Below, piece by piece: positions 58,551-64,000 of a stretch of 64,000 bases of DNA. The translations under genes were made by a program, and so were the position numbers. Below the pieces are notes generated by a model that was given only the letters and a program-made list of their open reading frames with translations, ran no database searches and was not told the origin of the DNA. The number at the start of each line of letters is the position of its first letter. The first letter of the stretch is position 1. This DNA is from Embleya sp049739465 (GTDB lineage: Bacteria > Actinomycetota > Actinomycetes > Streptomycetales > Streptomycetaceae), in NCBI RefSeq assembly GCF_049739465.1, contig NZ_JBMHHY010000026.1, positions 1 through 64,000 of the forward strand. The letters are read 5' to 3'.

Positions 58551-58696
58551 GACGCACCGAACCATTCAGCACGCGTCGGGCGCCGGCTTCCCCTCCGGCG
58601 ACTGCCACACGCACGTGCGTCCCTCCAGAGTAGTGGCGTGTGGTACCAGTGGGGAAGAGGAGTAGTTATCCCACCTGAATCGCCCATCAGGCGGTT

Positions 58697-59515
58697 TTAC
58701 CGATCGATTCCGGACAGTCCGGACCGATCGAGCACGTACGCCATGAGCGGTTTGTACAGGTGTGGTGCCACGTTGTCGTCGAGTGGGACGACCACCTCGA
58801 CCCGACCCTCCTCGGCCGCCACGAACAGCGCGGGATCGTTGCAGTCGGCGAAACCGATCGCGGGCACCCCCGCCTGACCCGCGCCGCCGGCCCAGCCGTG
58901 GTCGCCGATCAGCAGTTCCGGCAGCGGTTCGCCGCGGGCCGCGAGCTCGGCCAGCATGGCCCGGATGCCGCGCGCGGAGTGGGTGTGCCGGAATTCGCCG
59001 GCGTCGTCGACCACCATCGCCACATCGCCGCGATACCGGATCGTCCGCGCCTCCGCGCCCTCGGCGGTGGGCGTGCGATAGGTCCACCCGGCGGCGGGGC
59101 GCAGGAGCGTACACCCGGCCTCGCGCAGCACGCGCGCCAGTGTGCGGTACCAGTCGGCCAGCCCCTTCGGGTGGCCGGTGGCCACGATCACCCGCTCGCG
59201 GCGCTTGGCGGCGAGCGCGAGACGGTCCGCGTACGCGTCGAGCGCGGCGATGGTCAGGTCGGGGTCGATGGTGTCCGGGCCGTTGCGGTGCGCGGGATCG
59301 GCGATCACCCCGCAACGGCGCACCATCAGCGCCAGCACGTCGTCCGCGGTCCACCGGCCGTCCGGTTCGAGGCCGAACAGATCGCGCGGATGACGCTCGC
59401 TCATCAGTCGGTAGTGCCGGAGGTTGTTCTCCCTCGTGGTCGCCACGTCACCGGCGATCCGGCCGCGCACGAGATGGGAGCGAAGCTCCGAGGGGGTGGG
59501 AACCGCAACGGTCAC
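58697..59515 (-). CDS. Conserved protein, often annotated as phosphatase
   Basis: The product has 272 residues. It is a conserved actinobacterial protein with a Rossmann-like core (RVIVATGHPKGLADWYRTLA), AMVVDDAGEFRHTHSARG and GDHGWAGGAGQAGVPAIGFA, then VPLDDNVAPHLYKPLMAYVL. The repeated Asp-rich loops suggest a metal-dependent phosphohydrolase, as its usual annotation says, but I see no diagnostic HAD or PHP motif. Confidence 0.75.
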   Translation of the reverse strand: MTVAVPTPSELRSHLVRGRIAGDVATTRENNLRHYRLMSERHPRDLFGLEPDGRWTADDVLALMVRRCGVIADPAHRNGPDTIDPDLTIAALDAYADRLALAAKRRERVIVATGHPKGLADWYRTLARVLREAGCTLLRPAAGWTYRTPTAEGAEARTIRYRGDVAMVVDDAGEFRHTHSARGIRAMLAELAARGEPLPELLIGDHGWAGGAGQAGVPAIGFADCNDPALFVAAEEGRVEVVVPLDDNVAPHLYKPLMAYVLDRSGLSGIDR

Positions 59516-59566
59516 GCACAGCTCCTTGGGTCACGGGTCGAGGTCACCGCACACGTCGGGACCACG

Positions 59567-60769
59567 TCACAGGTCGAACATCGGGTCGAGGCCGTGTGCC
59601 GGGAAGACCGCCCGCCGGGTGGCCAGAATCGACTGGTCGATGCGGTCGGCCGGGTCGTAGCCGGTGTGGAACGGCCGGAAATCGCCGGTCCCGCCATCGG
59701 TCATCCGCTGCGGTCCGGCCTCGCGCGTCAACATCCGCACCTCCTCGCGCCAGTCGAGGGGCACGTCCCGGGTGGGTTCGATCGCATGTCCGGCCGCCTC
59801 CGCCACCAGGTGCGTCCAGCTGCGCGGGACCACGTCCACCGCGGCGTAGCCCCCGCCGCCGGTGGCGATCCAGCGCCCGCCGGCGTGTTCGTGGGCGAGC
59901 GCGTGCAGCGCGGCGTGCGTCGTGCGCTGCGCGTCCACGGTCAGCGCCAGGTGCGCCAGCGGGTCCTCCACGTGGGTGTCCGCGCCGTGTTGGCTGACCA
60001 GTACGTCCGGCCGGAACCGGGCGAGCAGCGGCGGCACCACGGCATCGAACGCGCGCAGCCAGCCGGCGTCGGCGATCCCCGGCGGCAGGGCCACGTTGAC
60101 CGCGCAGCCCTCGGCGTCGGGCCCGCCGGTCTCGGTCGCGAAGCCGGTGCCCGGGAACAGGAAGCGCGGACTCTCGTGCAGGCTGATCGTCAGCACGCGC
60201 GGGTCGTTCCAGAACGCCCGCTGCACGCCGTCGCCGTGGTGCACGTCCACGTCCACGTAGGCGACCCGCTCGGCACCCAGCTCGAGCAGGCGCGCGATGG
60301 CGAGCGCCGGGTCGTTGTAGACGCAGAATCCGGCCGCGTTGCCCGGCATCGCGTGATGCAGGCCACCCGCGAAGTTGATCGCGTGGTCGGCCCCGTCCGG
60401 GTGCTCGGGGCCCAGCCAGACCGCGTCGGCCGCAGCGATCGAGGCACCCGCGATCAGCGCGGACACCTCGTGCATGGCGGCGAACGCGGGGGTGTCCTCG
60501 GTACCGATCCCGAACGCCGGATCGGCCCCGGCCGGGTCGGCGGAGGCGGCGTGCACGGCGGCGAGGTAGGCCTCGGTGTGCACCGTCGCCAACTGCTCGT
60601 CGGTGGCGATCTTCGGCGCGGTCACCCGTACTTCCGGCAGCGTGTGCAGCCCGAACGCGCGAATCAGGTCGATGGTCAGGCGCAGGCGGACCGGCTTCAT
60701 CGGGTGCCACGGGCCGAAGTCGTAACCGGTCATCCGGTCGTCCCACATCACCTGCACCGCTCGACTCAT
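59567..60769 (-). CDS. AcuC/histone-deacetylase family protein
   Basis: The product has 400 residues. Zinc-dependent deacetylase motifs: NFAGGLHHAMPGNAAGFCVY (His-His), VAYVDVDVHHGDGVQRAFW (Asp, His) and QHGADTHVEDPLAHLAL (Asp). It is the acetoin-utilisation (AcuC) type, which in bacteria deacetylates proteins such as acetyl-CoA synthetase. ATG at 60769 overlaps the MFS stop (ATGA), so the two are co-transcribed. Confidence 0.93.
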   Translation of the reverse strand: MSRAVQVMWDDRMTGYDFGPWHPMKPVRLRLTIDLIRAFGLHTLPEVRVTAPKIATDEQLATVHTEAYLAAVHAASADPAGADPAFGIGTEDTPAFAAMHEVSALIAGASIAAADAVWLGPEHPDGADHAINFAGGLHHAMPGNAAGFCVYNDPALAIARLLELGAERVAYVDVDVHHGDGVQRAFWNDPRVLTISLHESPRFLFPGTGFATETGGPDAEGCAVNVALPPGIADAGWLRAFDAVVPPLLARFRPDVLVSQHGADTHVEDPLAHLALTVDAQRTTHAALHALAHEHAGGRWIATGGGGYAAVDVVPRSWTHLVAEAAGHAIEPTRDVPLDWREEVRMLTREAGPQRMTDGGTGDFRPFHTGYDPADRIDQSILATRRAVFPAHGLDPMFDL

Positions 60770-62007
60770 GCGGTCACGCTACCGCCCGGGCCCGCGCCGC
60801 GATCATCGTCGTGAGCGGGTTCACCGTGCGGGGCGAAGGCGCGCGCCAGCGGCACCACCGCGAGCACCAGGATCAGCGGTACGAGCATCGCGACCCGGAA
60901 CGAGGAGACGCCGGCGATCCCGCCCACGAGCGGGGTGCCGACCAGGAATCCGACGTAGTTGAAGATGTTCAGCCGGGCCACCGCCGCGTCCGCGTCCCTC
61001 GGCGACTGCCGGCCGCCGGCGACGAAGGTCTGGGGGACCAGTACGCACAACCCCACGCCCAGGATCACGAAGCCGAGCAGGCCGACCGCGGCATGCGGCG
61101 CGGCCAGCACCACCGCGAAGCCGGCCGCCGCGACCACGGCGCCGCCGCGGACCACGTCGACCATGCCCCAGCGGCGCACCCCCAGGTCGCCGACACTGCG
61201 GCCGATCAGGGTGGTGATCATGTACGCGATGTAGGGGACGACCGCGAACGCCTCGGAGCTGTCGAGCACTTTCTCCAGGTAGACCGCGCTCCAGTTGGCC
61301 ACGGTCGAATCGCCGATGTAGGCGAACGTCATCACCAGGCACAACGGGATCAAGGGCCGCCAGGGCAGCGCCCGCCGAGGCCGGTCAAAGTCGGCGGCGG
61401 TCGCCGCCGGTTCGGGGTCCGCGCGCAGGTAGCCGGGGCCGATCACGAGCAGTGCGGGCACCGTGAGCACGGCGGCGCCGGCGTACATCCGGCCGAGCCC
61501 CACCTCGCCCCACGCGCACAACCCGGCCACCCCCGCGCCGGCCAGGCCGCCCAGGCTGTAGGAGGCGTGGAAACCGAGCATGATGTTGCGACCCGCACGG
61601 GCCTGGATCGCCACGCCCTGCATGTTCATCGTCGCGTCCACCGCGCCCAGGGACAGTCCGAAGACGAGGAGCACGACGGCCAGTTGCCACAGCCGATCGC
61701 CCGTCCCGACGCCGATCAGGATCGCGCAGACGATCGGCTGGGCCACCCGCAACACGAGCCGGCTGCCGTGCCGCCGGGCCAGCGCGCCGGCCAGGACACT
61801 GCCCACGCCCGCGACGATCGGCACCACCGAAAGGATCGCGGTCAACGTGCCGTCGCCCAGGTCGTAGCGGCGCTGGATCGCCGGGATCCGGGTGACCAGC
61901 AGAGCAAAGGACGCGCCCTGGATCAGGAAGCACGCGAGCAGACTGAACCGCGCGCGGCGCAACGTCTCGTCCTCGGCCGGCCCGGCCGCCGGTTCCGTCA
62001 CCTGCAT
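60766..62007 (-). CDS. Major facilitator superfamily transporter
   Basis: The product has 413 residues with about 12 hydrophobic segments (LLACFLIQGASFALLVT, IPIVAGVGSVLAGALA-like first helices, later GFVILGVGLCVLVPQT). The cytoplasmic loop GALARRHGSRLVLR after the second helix is the MFS motif. The protein resembles FucP/DHA-type sugar or drug permeases. Coupled to the deacetylase gene; a CTGAC-type palindrome lies upstream. Confidence 0.9.
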   Translation of the reverse strand: MQVTEPAAGPAEDETLRRARFSLLACFLIQGASFALLVTRIPAIQRRYDLGDGTLTAILSVVPIVAGVGSVLAGALARRHGSRLVLRVAQPIVCAILIGVGTGDRLWQLAVVLLVFGLSLGAVDATMNMQGVAIQARAGRNIMLGFHASYSLGGLAGAGVAGLCAWGEVGLGRMYAGAAVLTVPALLVIGPGYLRADPEPAATAADFDRPRRALPWRPLIPLCLVMTFAYIGDSTVANWSAVYLEKVLDSSEAFAVVPYIAYMITTLIGRSVGDLGVRRWGMVDVVRGGAVVAAAGFAVVLAAPHAAVGLLGFVILGVGLCVLVPQTFVAGGRQSPRDADAAVARLNIFNYVGFLVGTPLVGGIAGVSSFRVAMLVPLILVLAVVPLARAFAPHGEPAHDDDRGAGPGGSVTA

Positions 62008-62062
62008 GGGGGTGCACGCTACCGACGGGTCACTTCGACGGACAGGGGTCGGGAAGCACTTT

Positions 62063-62077
62063 TTGATTAACCGTCAG
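62063..62077. promoter_or_regulatory. Operator-like palindrome TTGATTAACCGTCAG
   Basis: This matches CTGAC-N5-GTCAG with two mismatches in the left arm. It lies 56 bases upstream of the MFS gene on the minus strand. Confidence 0.35.
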
Positions 62078-62095
62078 ATCCGCCGGGCGCCCGGA

Positions 62096-62758
62096 TCACC
62101 CGACGGTCGCCCGGAGCCCGAGCAACTCCGGCAGTTCGGTCATGTCCTTGAACAGCGTGTCGGCGTCGGCCAGTCGCTCCGCCGGGGTCATCGCGGCGTA
62201 GCCGTACACGGTCATCCCGGCCGCCCGCGCGGCCCGCACACCCAGCGGGCTGTCCTCGACCACCACACACCGCGCCGGGTCCACGCCGAGCGTCGCGGCG
62301 GCATGCAGAAACAGGTCGGGCGCGGGCTTCCCGTGCGCGACGTCCTGCCCGCTGAAGCGAACCGCGTCCGGAAAGCGGTCGATCAGCCCGGTCCGGGTCA
62401 ACGCGAGCCGGATTCGCTCATGCGTCCCGGACGAGGCCAGGCAGTACGGCAGTTCCGCCAGGTCGAGCGCGGCCAACACGTCGGCGACCCCGACCACCGG
62501 TTCGAGCTCGGCCCGGAACCCGGCGAACACCCGCTCGTGATAGACCTCGTCGAAGTCGGCGGGCAAGGTGACCCCGTCCCGCCCCCGCACCATCGCATGC
62601 ACCCGGGCCATCGTGCCGCCGAGATAGTCGCGCAACGAGTCCTGGTAACTCGTCGGCACACCCGACTCGGTGAGCAGCCCGGCCAGCACCCGATTGGCGA
62701 TCGGCTCGCTGTCCACCAGCACACCGTCGTTGTCGAACAGGACCAGCTCCGGCCTCAC
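62096..62758 (-). CDS. HAD-superfamily phosphatase/phosphomutase-like
   Basis: The product has 220 residues from GTG at 62758 (VRPELVLFDNDGVLVDSEPI), overlapping the proC stop by four bases. The HAD nucleophile Asp is in LFDNDGVLVDSEP, motif II Ser in CLASSGTHERI, and GKPAPDLFL with VVEDSPLGVRAA completes the beta-phosphoglucomutase-like subfamily. Substrate is a small phosphate ester. Confidence 0.92.
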   Translation of the reverse strand: MRPELVLFDNDGVLVDSEPIANRVLAGLLTESGVPTSYQDSLRDYLGGTMARVHAMVRGRDGVTLPADFDEVYHERVFAGFRAELEPVVGVADVLAALDLAELPYCLASSGTHERIRLALTRTGLIDRFPDAVRFSGQDVAHGKPAPDLFLHAAATLGVDPARCVVVEDSPLGVRAARAAGMTVYGYAAMTPAERLADADTLFKDMTELPELLGLRATVG

Positions 62759-63564
62759 TTCAGCCCCTCCGCGATCTCCTGCGACCGGTTGCTCGCGGCT
62801 TCGAGCGCGGCCAGCAGTGCGGCCCGCACGCCGTGGTTCTCCAGTTCGCGGATGGCGGCGATCGTGGTGCCCGCCGGCGAGGTCACCGCCTCGCGCAGCA
62901 GCGTGGGGTGTTCGCCGGAGTCGCGCAACATCACCGACGCGCCGATCGCGGCCTGCACGATCAGGTCGTGCGCGGCGGCGCGCGGCAGGCCGAGCAGGAT
63001 GCCGGCGTCGGTCATCGCCTCGACCAGGAAGTAGAAATAGGCCGGCCCCGAACCGGACAGCGCGGTGACCGCGTCCTGTTGCTTCTCCGGGACCCGGATG
63101 GTCTTGCCGACCGAGTCGAAGATCTCCTCGACCCGCGCCAGATGCGCCTCGGTGGCGTGCGCGCCGCCGGAGATCGCGCTCATCCCCTCGTCCACCAGGA
63201 CCGGGGTATTGGTCATCACCCGCACCACCGGAGTGCCGGCCGCGAGGCGCGCCTCCAGAAACTTCGTGGTGATGCCCGCCGCGCCGCTGACCACCAGTCG
63301 ATCGGCGGGCACGTGCGGGGCCAACTCGTCCATCAGCGCGCCCATGTCCTGCGGCTTGACGGCCAGGATCAGGATGTCGGCGGCCTTGGCCGCCTCGGCG
63401 TTGGTGACCGCCTCCACGCCGTAGCGGCGCCGCAGGTCCTCGGCCCGCTCGGCCCGCCGGGTGGTGACCAGCAGATCGTCCGGGCTCTTGCCGGCCCGGA
63501 TCATGCCGGACAACAACGCTTCCCCGATTTTCCCGGTGCCGACGACGGCGACCCGCTGAGCCAT
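62755..63564 (-). CDS. proC: Pyrroline-5-carboxylate reductase
   Basis: The product has 269 residues and catalyses the last step of proline synthesis (P5C + NADPH to proline). NAD(P) motif VVGTGKIGEALLSGMIRAG; the C-terminal family signature is SGSGPAYFYFLVEAMTDAGI. ATG at 63564; coupled to the HAD gene downstream. Confidence 0.96.
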   Translation of the reverse strand: MAQRVAVVGTGKIGEALLSGMIRAGKSPDDLLVTTRRAERAEDLRRRYGVEAVTNAEAAKAADILILAVKPQDMGALMDELAPHVPADRLVVSGAAGITTKFLEARLAAGTPVVRVMTNTPVLVDEGMSAISGGAHATEAHLARVEEIFDSVGKTIRVPEKQQDAVTALSGSGPAYFYFLVEAMTDAGILLGLPRAAAHDLIVQAAIGASVMLRDSGEHPTLLREAVTSPAGTTIAAIRELENHGVRAALLAALEAASNRSQEIAEGLK

Positions 63565-63646
63565 GGCCCCACACTTTCTCGCGTACGTAGCTCCACCGGA
63601 GGCACGCGGGGTGCCCCCGTGGCCAACCTACGGTACGTACCGCCGG

Positions 63647-64000
63647 CTACGGCGTGCGTCGACGCAGGGTCAGCGCGCCCAGCGCCAGGGCGGCGAGCAC
63701 ACAACCGGCGATCACCGCGATGTCGCGCACCAGCAGGCCGGAGACCTCGTGCTCGGTGGTCAGCCGCATCATCGCGTCCACCGCGTAGGACAGCGGGAAC
63801 ACATCGGAGACCACCTCGAGCACCGGCTGCATTTGATTCCTGGGCACGAACAATCCGCACAGCAGGAACTGCGGCAGGATCACCGCGGGCAGGAACTGCA
63901 CGGCCTGGAACTCGGTGTTCGCGAACGCGCTCACCAGCAGTCCCAGGGCCAGGCCGAGCAGCGCGTCCAGGACCGCGACGCACAACATCAGCCAGGTCGG
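63647..64000 (-). CDS. ABC-2 type transporter permease (C-terminal part)
   Basis: The frame runs off the window edge at 64000. The visible ~117 residues show ABC-2 permease features: LLGLALGLLVSAFANTEFQA, the FLPAVILPQFLLCGLFVPRN segment, and the closing VRDIAVIAGCVLAALALGAL. It probably forms an exporter with an ATPase encoded further right. Confidence 0.92.
   Translation of the reverse strand, partial: PTWLMLCVAVLDALLGLALGLLVSAFANTEFQAVQFLPAVILPQFLLCGLFVPRNQMQPVLEVVSDVFPLSYAVDAMMRLTTEHEVSGLLVRDIAVIAGCVLAALALGALTLRRRTP

Noticed and set aside
1..64000. tRNA, rRNA or riboswitch
   Set aside because: I saw no cloverleaf-like or conserved RNA sequence by eye; a dedicated covariance search was not possible here.

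Overview
This is a high-GC actinomycete chromosome segment, most likely from a Streptomyces-like organism (order Streptomycetales). The evidence is GC-rich codon use with many GTG starts and ATGA/GTGA gene overlaps, a rex-hemA-hemC-hemD-hemB block, and next to it the developmental pair bldN-rsbN, an AURKAIP1-type mini ribosomal protein (bS22) and a BldC-like HTH protein. That arrangement is characteristic of the Streptomyces core chromosome. I recognised no rRNA, tRNA or CRISPR array.

Left part (1-6 kb): a three-gene minus-strand cassette with lower GC than its surroundings (WXG100-like protein, long WXG/coiled-coil protein with a distinct C-terminal domain, membrane-anchored partner) that looks like a type VII secretion substrate module. 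It is followed by a TetR/DUF2867 pair whose regulator carries a (Asp-Pro)12 microsatellite, and a zinc alcohol dehydrogenase.

Catabolic part I (6.7-16.2 kb): a cyclase-family hydrolase, two SDR dehydrogenases, three acyl-CoA dehydrogenases, an alpha-methylacyl-CoA racemase-like enzyme and two MaoC-type hydratase subunits. Together they could epimerise, dehydrogenate, hydrate and re-oxidise a branched or alicyclic acyl-CoA, as in steroid or terpenoid side-chain degradation. Catabolic part II (30.8-43.6 kb) continues the theme: another acyl-CoA dehydrogenase pair, SDRs, an amidohydrolase, an isochorismatase-like protein, an acyl-CoA ligase and a Rieske ferredoxin. A palindrome, CTGAC-N5-GTCAG, recurs about twelve times near these genes and looks like the operator of an undescribed regulon. 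This is the main candidate for something new in the window.

Between them (16-30 kb) lies an accessory region: a TetR gene with paired operators facing two tiny membrane proteins, GNAT, RibD-like, AraC-GyrI, methyltransferases, an IS5-family pseudogene, an IS630/acyl-CoA dehydrogenase scar, a damaged XRE gene beside a head-truncated gene, an NmrA/MarR divergent pair, and XRE-DUF397 with an RsbW-like ATPase. ArsR and MMPL genes follow at 32-35 kb.

Right part (43.6-64 kb): a patch of dispersed Streptomyces-type intergenic repeats, a TetR/DUF4260 pair with two perfect operators, then conserved core genes: heme biosynthesis under Rex, glutaredoxin, HAD phosphatase, sigma BldN and its anti-sigma RsbN, acyltransferase/epimerase, bS22, BldC-like protein, AcuC-type deacetylase, MFS transporter, HAD phosphatase, proC and a partial ABC-2 permease cut by the window edge.
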